This document shows, piece after piece, positions 53,141 to 61,656 of a DNA stretch of 64,000 nucleotides. This stretch comes from CBDFGQ01 sp965247295 (GTDB lineage Bacteria; Chloroflexota; Dehalococcoidia; Lucifugimonadales; JAGWBF01). The notes below the pieces were generated by a model, which ran no database searches, was not told the origin of the DNA, and worked only from the letters and a program-made list of their open reading frames with translations. The stretch is taken from assembly GCA_965247295.1 (NCBI GenBank), contig CBDFGQ010000006.1:310001-374000 (forward strand), in the 5' to 3' direction. Numbering within the stretch: position 1 is the stretch's first letter; each line of letters starts with the position of its first letter. Both the position numbers and the translations under genes were made by a program.

Positions 53141-53434
53141 TGCAACCTCCTTTTACGGCGACTCCTCGCACCCAATGGCCCGCGCAAACAATCGAGGGAC
53201 TCCTGTCATATGCATCCACTGCGGGATTAGACGGTGGCCCCATGCACTCTTGCCAGTGGGAATCCCACCCCTGCAGCGGGCCGATTATATCACCCAGGAC
53301 ACTTGGAAGGTCCCCGGAAGCAATGGATCGTCTGACGCCACCTCGGTTTTGAAATATCTCATCATGTTCCTTACACTGTGGGTGAAACTTTTCCAAAGGC
53401 GATTAAGATATTCCCCAACGGAAAGGATACTACA

Positions 53435-54358
53435 GTGGACCGATGCACCGTGCGGTTGAAGCCGGTCCCTCCTTTCGACTTCGATCTTACCGCAGGCTAC
53501 CACGCATCCTTTCAGGGCCGTTATGCCGTCGACCAGCTGGTCGACGGCGCATATACGCGGCTTATTGACATCAATGGGAGGCTCCTTCTGGTGGCCACCA
53601 GGTCCGTGGGCAGCGTAGGTGGCCCGGAGCTGGATGTGGATGTATCCGGCGAGTACGCTGGCGAGGATGACGCCACATCCGCTTCCCAGATGGTCGGCTG
53701 GATGCTCGGGGCCGCAACGGAGCTGGGAGAATTTTACGCGATGGCCCGAGAGGACTCGGTGTTAGGTTCCCTTGTACGCCAGCTGTACGGGCTACACCCG
53801 CCGCATACGGCCTCCGTTTTTGAGGCGCTGGTGATGGCCATAACCAGCCAGCAGATAGCCACGACCGTAGCCAGGCACATCCGTGCTCTCATGGTCCAGA
53901 ACTACGGGGCTCCTCTCTGTCTCGAGGGTCGCACGTTTTACGCTTTCCCGACACCCGAATCCATTCTGTCGGCAGGGGTGCCGGGACTACGGAACATCAA
54001 GCTGAGCACGAGAAAGGCGGAGTACATCCTGGACATCGCTTCAAAGGCGCACCAGGGATCGCTGAGTCGGGAATCCTTCCGCGACATGCCAGAACCCGAG
54101 ATCAGGGAACAGTTCACCAGCATCCGCGGCGTAGGCGCATGGACTTGGCAGTGGCTCCAGATCCGTGCCCTCGGCCTACCGGACGGGTTTCCTTCTGGCG
54201 ACCTCGCACTCAGGCGGATCGTCTCACACCTTTACTTCGGGGACAGCCCGACCTCCGAGCAGGAGGTGGAGGAGTTTTCCCGCCGCTGGTCCCCCTGCCG
54301 CTCCCTGGCTACGGTCTATCTCTTCGCGGCCAGCCGGATGGGGCTCCTGGGGGTGTAA
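53435..54358 (+). CDS. DNA-3-methyladenine glycosylase (HhH-GPD, AlkA-like)
   Basis: Base-excision repair glycosylase. Residues about 20-110 are the AlkA-type N-terminal domain (LKPVPPFDFDLTAGYHASFQ); the HhH-GPD domain has FEALVMAITSQQIATTVA, the hairpin IRGVGAWTWQWLQIRAL, and the catalytic Asp in GFPSGDLALRR. 307 residues. GTG 53435 is chosen with AAAGGA upstream; the frame is open to 53378. The preceding 294-bp gap (53141-53434) holds only the promoter regions of the divergent genes. Confidence 0.88.
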   Translation: MDRCTVRLKPVPPFDFDLTAGYHASFQGRYAVDQLVDGAYTRLIDINGRLLLVATRSVGSVGGPELDVDVSGEYAGEDDATSASQMVGWMLGAATELGEFYAMAREDSVLGSLVRQLYGLHPPHTASVFEALVMAITSQQIATTVARHIRALMVQNYGAPLCLEGRTFYAFPTPESILSAGVPGLRNIKLSTRKAEYILDIASKAHQGSLSRESFRDMPEPEIREQFTSIRGVGAWTWQWLQIRALGLPDGFPSGDLALRRIVSHLYFGDSPTSEQEVEEFSRRWSPCRSLATVYLFAASRMGLLGV

Positions 54359-54461
54359 CCTCGGCGAGCATGGGTCGCGGGGAGAAGACAGCCCCTGACT
54401 CAGTCGTTTGACAAGTACCGCCACGGGTGATAACGTCCCACCAGAATTGGGGAGTGTAAGC

Positions 54462-55517
54462 ATGAGCAGGATAGCGATCATGGGGGTCGGGGCCGCCGGA
54501 AGCTACATTGGGGCTTTCCTGACCAGGGAAGGGGAGGACGTGACCCTAATTGATCAGTGGCCGCAGCACGTGGAGGCGATGAAGAAGTCTGGCCTGCGCG
54601 CAAGCGGTAGCCAGGGGGACTTTACCGTGCCGGTGAAGGCCCTCCACCTGGCCGAGGTCCAGAGGGTCCAGGACCCCTTCGACATAGTCTTCCTGGCGGT
54701 AAAATCCTACGACACCGAGTGGGCAGCCCACTTCGTCAAGCGCTATCTGGCGTCCACCGGCTACATGGTCTCCTCCCAGAACTGCATGAACGACGAGCTC
54801 ATCGCCTCCATCGTGGGACACGAGAGAGAGGTGCCCTGTGTGATGACCCACATACAGGTAGCCCTGTGGGAGCCGGGGCATGTGACCAGGGGCGGGAGCG
54901 TTGGAAGGGACCGCGGCCACGACGTGTTTCGCGTGGGCGAGACCAACGGCAAGATCACCCCACGGGTGGAGCACCTGGCCAGCCTATTGAGCTGCATTGA
55001 CGGGGCCAGGGTCACCACTAACATCTGGGGGGAGCGGTGGTCCAAGCTGGTGCAGAACTCCATGGGAAACCCCGTGGACGGCATCTCCGGCCTGGGTTCC
55101 CAGGAGTTGGCACAGAGTTCCAGCGCCCGGTCCCTCCGAATTCACCTTGCCCGGGAGACGGTCATGGTTGGCAAAGCCCTCCACTACGACATCGAACCCG
55201 TCGGCGGCTTTGACGCGGAGACCTGGACGAGGGCCAACCAGGGGGATGTCTTCGAGGAGATTGACGCCAGTCTCGGACCAAGGGAGGGAGGGGGCAACTG
55301 GTACTCCTCCATGGCCCAGGACATGAAAAAGGGCCGTCGCTCGGAGATAGACCAGATGAACGGGTACGTGGTGAATGTGGGCCAGGAGGTGGGAGTAGCT
55401 ACGCCAGTAAGCTCCGCCATCGTCGCTGCCATGCGCGAAGTTGATGCCGGCCGCCTCGTTCCAGACCCATCAAACATCGCTAGAGTGCTGGAGAGTGCGG
55501 GCCACGTCTCTGCCTAG
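54462..55517 (+). CDS. Ketopantoate reductase-like (ApbA/PanE) dehydrogenase
   Basis: Reduces 2-dehydropantoate or a related 2-keto acid with NADPH. Rossmann motif MSRIAIMGVGAAGSYIGAFL, then DIVFLAVKSYDTEWA, SSQNCMNDELIA, and the C-domain Lys-Asn region WSKLVQNSMGNPVDGISG. At 351 residues it is longer than PanE (about 300), so it may act on another substrate. ATG 54462 is preceded by GGGGAG; the open frame begins at 54408. Confidence 0.85.
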   Translation: MSRIAIMGVGAAGSYIGAFLTREGEDVTLIDQWPQHVEAMKKSGLRASGSQGDFTVPVKALHLAEVQRVQDPFDIVFLAVKSYDTEWAAHFVKRYLASTGYMVSSQNCMNDELIASIVGHEREVPCVMTHIQVALWEPGHVTRGGSVGRDRGHDVFRVGETNGKITPRVEHLASLLSCIDGARVTTNIWGERWSKLVQNSMGNPVDGISGLGSQELAQSSSARSLRIHLARETVMVGKALHYDIEPVGGFDAETWTRANQGDVFEEIDASLGPREGGGNWYSSMAQDMKKGRRSEIDQMNGYVVNVGQEVGVATPVSSAIVAAMREVDAGRLVPDPSNIARVLESAGHVSA

Positions 55518-55564
55518 ACGCGGTGTTCGCCCACTAGGGTGGAAAGGCCGTTAAGGGGTTCGAA

Positions 55565-56056
55565 ATGCGAATATGTATGGAGCCCAGAGAGCTCTTCATG
55601 TATACGGTGTACCTGGCCTTCAGCCAGGAACGTCCCGAGCCCGAGGATGAGGCGGTGAAGGGCTACATGGAGGAGCACGAGCTAATACCGAAGGGGAAGG
55701 GCACCAAGCCGCTGGACGGTGAGGAGTTCGAGGTGCTGTACTTCGGTGGCTGCTACATGGGGAGACATCTTCGGGTAATCGGCGACATGCAGCGAAAGTT
55801 CGTCGAAGGGGAGATGCTCACTAGGGAGATCGAGCGGGTGGTAAACGACGCCAGCGACCCCACCGTTCGCAAGGCCGCCGTTAGTACGCCGGAACCGCTG
55901 TTGAAGCAGCTCATCGGCGACATGACGCTGGAGCTACACCAGGAGTCCTCATTCGGCACGGACGACGACGGCTACCTGACGCTTACCGTGGAGCCGGCCC
56001 TCATCGAGCGAAAGTTCCTGGAGAGGGTACGTGGCTCGGTTGAAGCAAGACCCTAG
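55565..56056 (+). CDS. Hypothetical protein
   Basis: A 163-residue acidic protein I do not recognise: MYTVYLAFSQERPEPEDEAVKGYMEEHELIPKG, FEVLYFGGCYMGRHLRVIGDMQRKF, LTREIERVVNDASDP and a C-terminal EPALIERKFLERV. No signal peptide or membrane segment. TAAGGGG precedes the ATG. It follows the ketopantoate-reductase-like gene by 47 bp in the same direction and overlaps the convergent CocE gene by four bases. Confidence 0.6.
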   Translation: MRICMEPRELFMYTVYLAFSQERPEPEDEAVKGYMEEHELIPKGKGTKPLDGEEFEVLYFGGCYMGRHLRVIGDMQRKFVEGEMLTREIERVVNDASDPTVRKAAVSTPEPLLKQLIGDMTLELHQESSFGTDDDGYLTLTVEPALIERKFLERVRGSVEARP

Positions 56057-57780
56057 CTTGGCGGTATGACCGGCAGTACGATGTGGGACGGGTACTGTTC
56101 GGTATGGAACACGGTCTGAACGGCGGGCCGTAGCTCATCCTCCTCCCAGGGCTCCCGGCCGGTATTGGGATTCCGGTCGAACCGCGGGAAATTGCTGCTG
56201 GACACCTCCACCTGTATGCGATGCCCCGCTTTGAAGACGTTGCTCGTCGCCACAAGATCGATGGTGTATTTATAGACGTTGCCAGGCTCGATTAGCTTCG
56301 TCTCAGACGTGGACTCCCGATATCTGGCGCGTATAATGCCGTCGTTGAGGCTGCGGGTCGAGCCGCAGGGACACGCATCCACCAGCTTGGCCGTGAAGTC
56401 CGTGTCGGGGCATGAGCTGGCGGCGTACAGGGTGACGCTAACCGGACCCGTGACCTCCAGGTCCCTCTCCAGGGGAGCCGACGCGTAGACGAGCACGTCG
56501 GGCCTGGCCTCGATGGCACGCTGGTCGAACGAACCGCCCGGCAGGAAGGCCGCGTTGCAGCAGAGGCCCCCGCCCCTGGTAGGTACGGGGTCCCTGGGGT
56601 CGTAGAGATACACGTCGGGGGACTCAGATCCCGGGGCCTCGGGCGACAGACTCCCGTCGCCGTTGAGGGTGTTTGCCTTGCCGCCGCTGTGAAAATAATA
56701 GTTGACGTACTCGGTACGGGCCAGCGGCCACTCCTCCTCGGTTCGCCAGACGTTCTCCCCCATCACGAATATCCGCACCGGCGGCTCATCCATGATGCCG
56801 TTGTCAATTCCCTTGAGCCAGTAATCGTACCACCTGATGTGGAGGCCGTGGAGGTCGATGACCGTGTCGCCGGCCATCAGTCCGTAGTACACCTCGCCCG
56901 AGACATCTGGCGCCGGCGTGGCGTGGTGCCACGGGCCTACTAGGAGCTTCTGGCCCATGCGAACAGCCTCGGTAGACCCCTTCCCCCTCATCCCCTGAAA
57001 ATTTTTGAGGGTCCCCTTGAGGAAGATGTCGTGCCAACCCCCAACGTGGAGGGCCGGCACGGCCAGCTGAGCGTAGCTGTCCTCGATACGAACGCGCTTC
57101 CAGTATTCATCCGATCTTGGGTGAGCAAGCCAATCGTAATAATATGGCGCCAGGCCCCCTTTGAGGTAGGGAAACTCCTTTGGCGGGAGGAACCGAAAGG
57201 TTTCCGTCATGCAGTCTATGGCGGCCAGAAGGCGCTCGCGGGTGTCCTCAGGCAGGGTATTACCGCGGGAAATGGCTTCAAGGTTGGCCAGGGTGAGCTG
57301 GGACAGGGTCCAGGACGTGATAAAGCCCCACTCCAGGGCACCGCCCTGATAGGTCCAGCCTTCGTAGTAGTCCGAGGCCGTGAGACCCGGAACAATGGCA
57401 GACAGGGAGGGGGCTCGGGATAGAGAAACCAGCCACTGGGTGGCGCCCACATAGGAGCGTCCATACATGCCAACCTTGCCAGTGCTCCAGGGCTGGGATG
57501 CGCACCACTCCACTGTGTCATAGCCGTCGTCTATCTCATGGACAAAGGGGTAGAACTGCCCCTCCGAAGCGAATCGGCCTCGTGCGTCCTGGATGACCAC
57601 GGCGTAACCGTGGGAGGCGGTCACCCCCTTGTTGTAGGGAGTGCGTTGGAGCACAACAGGCACCCTCTCAGGTGTATCGGGACGGTACACGTCGGCGTAG
57701 AGTCGGGTGCCGTCCCTCATGGGAATGGGCACGTTAGTCTCGGTCCTGATGGATGCGTGAGGACCCGTCATTGTGACCAT
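56053..57780 (-). CDS. CocE/NonD family hydrolase (X-Pro dipeptidyl-peptidase-like)
   Basis: A 575-residue alpha/beta hydrolase with a C-terminal jelly-roll domain, acting on esters or acyl bonds. VPIPMRDGTRLYADVYRPDTPERVPVVLQRTPYNKG is the usual start; the nucleophile Ser is in GMYGRSYVGATQW; the acid and His lie around LHVGGWHDIFLKGT and GPWHHATP. The C-terminal beta domain (LEVTGPVSVTLYAASSCPDTDFTAKLVDACPCG) is normal for the family. AAAGGAG precedes ATG 57780. Substrate unknown. Confidence 0.93.
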   Translation of the reverse strand: MVTMTGPHASIRTETNVPIPMRDGTRLYADVYRPDTPERVPVVLQRTPYNKGVTASHGYAVVIQDARGRFASEGQFYPFVHEIDDGYDTVEWCASQPWSTGKVGMYGRSYVGATQWLVSLSRAPSLSAIVPGLTASDYYEGWTYQGGALEWGFITSWTLSQLTLANLEAISRGNTLPEDTRERLLAAIDCMTETFRFLPPKEFPYLKGGLAPYYYDWLAHPRSDEYWKRVRIEDSYAQLAVPALHVGGWHDIFLKGTLKNFQGMRGKGSTEAVRMGQKLLVGPWHHATPAPDVSGEVYYGLMAGDTVIDLHGLHIRWYDYWLKGIDNGIMDEPPVRIFVMGENVWRTEEEWPLARTEYVNYYFHSGGKANTLNGDGSLSPEAPGSESPDVYLYDPRDPVPTRGGGLCCNAAFLPGGSFDQRAIEARPDVLVYASAPLERDLEVTGPVSVTLYAASSCPDTDFTAKLVDACPCGSTRSLNDGIIRARYRESTSETKLIEPGNVYKYTIDLVATSNVFKAGHRIQVEVSSSNFPRFDRNPNTGREPWEEDELRPAVQTVFHTEQYPSHIVLPVIPPS

Positions 57781-57864
57781 AACTCACTCCTTTAAGGATT
57801 CCACCGGGCGCGGGATGGGGGCGTGGGCCGGTCTCACAAATGGGCTGGAGGTTCTCGAAGTCGT

Positions 57865-57894
57865 ATTGTACCTCGCGGAACCGGCGAATGCGAA
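57865..57894 (-). promoter_or_regulatory. Possible promoter of the CocE-type gene
   Basis: On the minus strand TTCGCA (57889-57894), 18 nt, TACAAT (57865-57870), about 85 bp before the ATG. -35 match is moderate. Confidence 0.45.
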
Positions 57895-57987
57895 CATCGG
57901 GTGACTGCCTGCCAGGTTGCGCACCTGTCAGCTACGGCTACGCATGGCGAACGTCCAAGAGTCTGCCGCCAGTAGGGAGGTAGATTA

Positions 57988-58016
57988 TTGACACTCGCGC
58001 CGTGCGTCAATAATAT
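57988..58016 (+). promoter_or_regulatory. Promoter of tRNA-Arg(TCT)
   Basis: TTGACA at 57988-57993 and TAATAT at 58011-58016, 17 nt apart; transcription would start near 58023, about 40 bp before the mature tRNA. It is one of the best promoter matches in the window. Confidence 0.75.
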
Positions 58017-58063
58017 TGTAGTTGGTTGCCATAGTTGCGGCTAGCTGCCGCACGTAGCTATGC

Positions 58064-58139
58064 GTCCCAGTAGCTCAGTGGACAGAGCGGCTGCCTTCTA
58101 AGCAGCGGGCCGTGGGTTCGAATCCCGCCTGGGACGCCA
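58064..58139 (+). tRNA. tRNA-Arg (TCT), with encoded CCA; integration target
   Basis: Acceptor GTCCCAG (58064-58070) pairs with CTGGGAC (58129-58135), G73 at 58136, CCA at 58137-58139. Anticodon arm GCTGC-CTTCTAA-GCAGC gives TCT, reading AGA/AGG. T arm GTGGG-TTCGAAT-CCCGC. Its 3' half is duplicated at 61409. Confidence 0.97.
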
Positions 58140-58169
58140 CTTCAATTCCCAAGGCCAACACGACACGAT
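58095..58169 (+). repeat. Left attachment-site repeat (tRNA-Arg(TCT) 3' half)
   Basis: 75 bp from the anticodon loop to 30 bp past the CCA are repeated at 61409-61483 with only two mismatches. The IS3-family element sits exactly at the end of this copy, splitting it from its last bases, which resume at 59709. Confidence 0.88.
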
Positions 58170-58178
58170 TGTTGGGTG

Positions 58179-59198
58179 TCAGCGGTTTTGGACAGTTCTG
58201 GGTCCGAGAGATTGGGGTGAAGAAGCTCCTGGTTTGAGGGTTTCTCTGACCTCCTGATTGTACCGCCTCCGCCGGTCAAAAGTCTCTCGCTGTACCTCCT
58301 TCCTCTGGGCTAGAATTGCCTCCAGACGGCCTTCCAGCACGTCAGCCGGAGTTACAACCCTGAGCGCCTGATGATATCTTCGGTAGTTGTAGAACTCGAC
58401 GAAGTCCCGGATGGCCGCCTCCAGGTCTTCCACCACCTCGTATGGCACCTGGTTAATGTCGTCTTTGAGGGTTCGGTGATATCTCTCCAGCTTCCCGTTG
58501 GTCTGAGGGTGATAGGGTGCTGCCAGGACGTGGCGAATGCCCACCACCCGCATGTACTCGCGGAAGGCCCGCGATACATAACCTGAGCCATTATCTGAGA
58601 GGAGCTTGGTCCGATCCTCCAGAGGTACATCAGTCATACCAGTAGAGTCAACAGCTTCCTGGACCACCTCTATGAGGGAGTCGGCCGTCATGTCCCGTTG
58701 CACCTTCCAGGCCAAGATGAACCGGGAGTAGTCGTCCATCACCGTCACGAGGTAGTAGTAGCCCCATCCCACTACACGGAAGTAGGAGGCATCGGTGGCC
58801 CACAGCTGGTGGGGCCCTGTGGTCTTGTGCTGGTACTCTTTGCCCGCTGCCAACTGGTATTCGATCCGTTTCACCAGACCCTCCCGTCTCAGGATACGAT
58901 AGACTGTGGAGGCGGAGACCGATAGGCCTCTGTGGTCGGTGAGCCAAGCCGCCAACTGCCGGCTTCGCCAGGTCGGCATCTCACGGGCTGCCGCCAGCAC
59001 TACTGCCTCCTCTTCTGGACGCAGGCGATTCCAGGGCCTCTCAGTTCCTTCCGTACCCTCCCAACTACCCTGCCGGTGCCTCCACCTCCACCAATAATAC
59101 GTGCTCCTGGAAATGCCAAGCTCCCTGAGTCGCCTGTTCTTCCCTCTACCATGTCGCTCCACCTCAGCCACGACCTTCGATTGTTCCACTACGCTCAT
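58179..59198 (-). CDS. IS3-family transposase OrfB
   Basis: A 339-residue transposase with an HTH_21-type N-terminal region (AREMPTWRSRQLAAWLTDH, YRILRREGLVKR) and an rve integrase core. The DDE triad is visible: Asp in QLWATDASYF, Asp in LLSDNGSGY, Glu in TNGKLERYHRT, followed by the FYNYRRYHQAL end. The ATG overlaps the orfA stop (ATGA), so it is probably made by translational coupling; no slippery A-run for a -1 frameshift is evident. The stop lies inside the terminal inverted repeat. Confidence 0.95.
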   Translation of the reverse strand: MSVVEQSKVVAEVERHGRGKNRRLRELGISRSTYYWWRWRHRQGSWEGTEGTERPWNRLRPEEEAVVLAAAREMPTWRSRQLAAWLTDHRGLSVSASTVYRILRREGLVKRIEYQLAAGKEYQHKTTGPHQLWATDASYFRVVGWGYYYLVTVMDDYSRFILAWKVQRDMTADSLIEVVQEAVDSTGMTDVPLEDRTKLLSDNGSGYVSRAFREYMRVVGIRHVLAAPYHPQTNGKLERYHRTLKDDINQVPYEVVEDLEAAIRDFVEFYNYRRYHQALRVVTPADVLEGRLEAILAQRKEVQRETFDRRRRYNQEVRETLKPGASSPQSLGPRTVQNR

Positions 59199-59596
59199 GC
59201 GCCGGTGCCGTTGTCGTGTAGGGGCGGCAGAGCTGTTTTTTTGAAGCGGTGCAACTCCAGGGACAACTCACCCACCAGCTGCTTCAGTTCACTGTTCTCC
59301 CGCTTGAGCTGCTCTATCTCTTGCCGGGTCGCATCACGCACACTGTCCCGAGTCAACCTCTCCTTCCCAGCTTCCATAAACCCCTTCGTCCAGGCGTAGT
59401 AGGAGTGGGGTTTGATTCCTTCCCGTCGGCACAGGTCATTAACGGTAGTCTCCCGTCTGAACCCCTCCAAGACGATGCGAATCTTCTCTTCAGGGGTATA
59501 CTTACGGCGGGTCGCTGCACGGACCTGACGCACGAAGCTTCGTGTCTCCTGGCTTCGCTCCTCAGCTTGACTGGCCTGATCCTCTACCTGGGTCAT
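59195..59596 (-). CDS. IS3-family transposase OrfA
   Basis: A 133-residue helix-turn-helix protein: RRKYTPEEKIRIVLEGFRRETTVNDLCRREGIKPHSYYAWTKGFMEAGKE is the IS3 OrfA HTH, and IEQLKRENSELKQLVGELSLELHRFKK is a leucine-zipper-like coil. AAAGGAG precedes the ATG at 59596. It overlaps orfB by four bases. Confidence 0.93.
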   Translation of the reverse strand: MTQVEDQASQAEERSQETRSFVRQVRAATRRKYTPEEKIRIVLEGFRRETTVNDLCRREGIKPHSYYAWTKGFMEAGKERLTRDSVRDATRQEIEQLKRENSELKQLVGELSLELHRFKKTALPPLHDNGTGA

Positions 59597-59708
59597 CTAT
59601 GACTCCTTTCACTTAGGGTTAATCTACCCCTCTGAAGGAGCCTCTACCACCCCCAACCTCTTCGGTTTTCTAGGCCTCAATAGTGTCCAATTGCGCTGAC
59701 ACCCTACA

Positions 59709-60113
59709 GACACGATAACTGTACAACTTTTTGTCGATTCCGATTACGCCATGCACACCAACCCAGCCTGTCCAGCGATGACCACAGCCAGCTCCAGCTT
59801 GACACCGTTTCCCACTCAGAAAAGTTCTCACGGAGCAAGGCCGGAAACGGAAAAGCCGAACAGATCGCCCGCGGCGTCGCCGGTCAACTGGTAGAGGAGA
59901 GCCCCGTCGGCCCCGGAGTATACGTAGGCCTTCCCTGTACCGCCCACGACGAATGCCTCGGGAACCTGGGTATCGATCCGGCGTGGCCTCCTACCCCGGT
60001 CCTGATCTCCCCTGTGTGCATCTCTTGCGGGCTCACAGGGGCGTTGTTTGTGATTGGCACCCTTCATCTGGTCCAGGAGCGGGGTCACTTCTCGTGACCG
60101 AGGACACACTTCC
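59709..60113. other. Element interior with a decayed FG-GAP remnant
   Basis: No intact gene. On the minus strand 59828 to about 59966 encodes AFVVGGTGKAYVYSGADG and ALLYQLTGDAAGDLFGFSV, which is the end of an FG-GAP/integrin-alpha-like repeat, preceded by unrelated low-quality sequence. It is a truncated remnant of a surface protein gene. Confidence 0.6.
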
Positions 60114-61222
60114 TCAACTTGCTTTTGACTTCCAGTCCTCTTCGCAGCAAGGTGCTTCCCCGGACGTTAGTGTATCTTGGACAACCTCGTGAGATTGTCC
60201 AGCTGCTAGTCCTCTGTCCAAAGCTTCTCTGCGAGATGCCAATTCGGGTACCTCCAAACACTCCTTGATTTTCCACGCTGGAATTATACTGGCCATACCA
60301 GTCGTTGCATTAACAACCCATCCCTCTTTGACTGGTGTTACACGGTCATCTTCAAGGACCGAGTGTAAAAGTGGCAGGTGGCCCGAGTCAATGCCCAGTA
60401 GCATAGGTCCGAAACCTCGATTGCTAATTCCCCGGCTAGCTGGACGTGATACCATTGCGGGAATATAGACAAAGGCAGGCGAACCGCTATAGCCTGGGAT
60501 TGACCTCATTTCTACGACGAAGCTCTCCTGCATAATTCCCCTAGCAGGCTGCTGAAAAACTCTGAGGTCTACTCAGGACTCAAAGCGGGTCGACGATAAG
60601 CGACGCCACATTGCGCTTCCTGCACCAATAGCTCTAAACAAACTATGATATGACGGATATCGTTGGACTACTTGACGCTCCACCCACCACGTCTGTACGC
60701 CTTGCCCTTTTTCCGCAGCCTGCTAGAACTTAGTAATGGTTCGAAGGGCATCATAGAAATGTTGCCAAATCGAACAGACGGGGTGTTACGCTGCCTACCT
60801 TCGTGGTTGATAAGTCTTCCCACCATGAAAACGTCATCACCTGGCCCAATGTCCTGCTTTTGAATAATCTCTGGTGCAATAAAGTCCTGAATAGAAACGA
60901 ATCTATAGGAAACGATATCGAGGCTGCTCAGACCTCTAACCGCAATATCATCTCCATCTGGATGGTGAGTCCACTCGGCCTCTGTAGTAAGACCGATCGC
61001 GAAGTCTCCCTCCTTGGTATTGAAGCGAATCACTGGGGAATGACCCTCCCTAATTACATGACTATTGGTTACAGCATATAGCTGCCCCAGTTCTGGCTTG
61101 ACCTTCGATGGTATAAACACCAAGAAACCGCTACCCCCGTACGAACCACCGCTTTGCGCAGACGGGACATCTGGATAGAGGTATATGACGCACTCTAAAT
61201 ATGAATCGTCAATTCGAGGCAT
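60114..61222 (-). pseudogene. Trypsin-like serine protease split by a MITE
   Basis: The N-terminal part (from ATG 61222: PRIDDSYLECVIYLYPD, SGFLVFIPSK) has the catalytic His in YAVTNSHVI and Asp in PDGDDIAVRG. It is broken after ISMMPFEPLLSS by a 178-bp insertion, and the C-terminal part resumes as QESFVVEMRSIPGYSGSPAFVYI with the catalytic Ser in GYSGSP. If the insertion and one CTAG are removed, the frame is continuous (PLLSSRGIMQESF) to 60114, giving about 308 residues. So the gene was intact before insertion. A long shadow of the original start at TTG 61288 is possible. It is the main cargo of the tRNA-Arg(TCT) element. Confidence 0.85.
60545..60722. mobile_element. 178-bp MITE
   Basis: Terminal inverted repeats CAGGCTGCTGAAAAA (60545-60559) and, from the other end, CAGGCTGCGGAAAAA match at 14 of 15 positions. 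CTAG flanks both sides (60541-60544 and 60723-60726), a 4-bp target duplication as made by IS701-type transposases. No coding capacity, so it needs a transposase elsewhere. Confidence 0.88.
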
Positions 61223-61656
61223 ACAGCTATGTTCGTTCAAATGAGGAGGCGCAGGTGGCGTAGCACCCTTGACCTCCCCGTTGGTCAAAATATCCGCCTA
61301 CGAACTCTCTCAACCTGGAGCATATACTGGTTGTTTCCACGACATGATAGTTGTACCAACAATGGTCACCCTTGCAGATACGGAAGCACAGCGCTAAGGC
61401 CCTAATTACTTCTAAGCAGCGGGCCGTGGGTTCGAATCCCGCCTGGGACGCCATTTCAATTCCCAAGGCCAACTCGACACGATAATTGTACGTTGGCACA
61501 TCTGGGCCCCTGTCACGTGGCCCGTTCTGCGGACGCCAGCTATTTGAGATGGGCTATCCCGGATCAACCGGTGTTGGGATGACCCCTTAACTGGTCACCG
61601 AAAAATCTAACCTCTTTGTCATTTCGCGCGATGGTAGCCCCTGTCACCTGGCGCCG
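61223..61656. other. Intergenic region holding the right attachment repeat
   Basis: Contains the minus-strand promoter region of the protease (TACAAC at about 61350-61355), the right attachment repeat and, beyond it, 170 bp without a gene. GCCCCTGTCAC followed by TGGC occurs twice (near 61508 and 61634). Confidence 0.4.
61409..61483 (+). repeat. Right attachment-site repeat (partial tRNA-Arg(TCT) copy)
   Basis: Copy of 58095-58169 with two substitutions; it contains the tRNA from the anticodon loop to CCA plus the flank, without the 5' half, so it is not a tRNA gene. It defines the far end of the element and shows the empty IS target. Confidence 0.9.

Larger units (their letters stand above)
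58170..59708 (-). mobile_element. IS3-family insertion sequence, 1539 bp
   Basis: Terminal inverted repeats TGTTGGGTGTCAGCG (58170-58184) and its near complement ending CGCTGACACCCTACA (59694-59708), then a further matching TTGGACA block. It carries orfA and orfB on the minus strand. The 8 bp GACACGAT lie on both sides (58162-58169 and 59709-59716), and the uninterrupted site with one copy is seen in the attachment repeat at 61476-61483. IS3 elements usually make 3-5 bp duplications, so 8 bp is odd. It looks complete and potentially active. Confidence 0.9.

Noticed and set aside
61409..61453. A second tRNA-Arg gene
   Set aside because: Only the 3' half is present; the acceptor 5' strand and D arm are missing.
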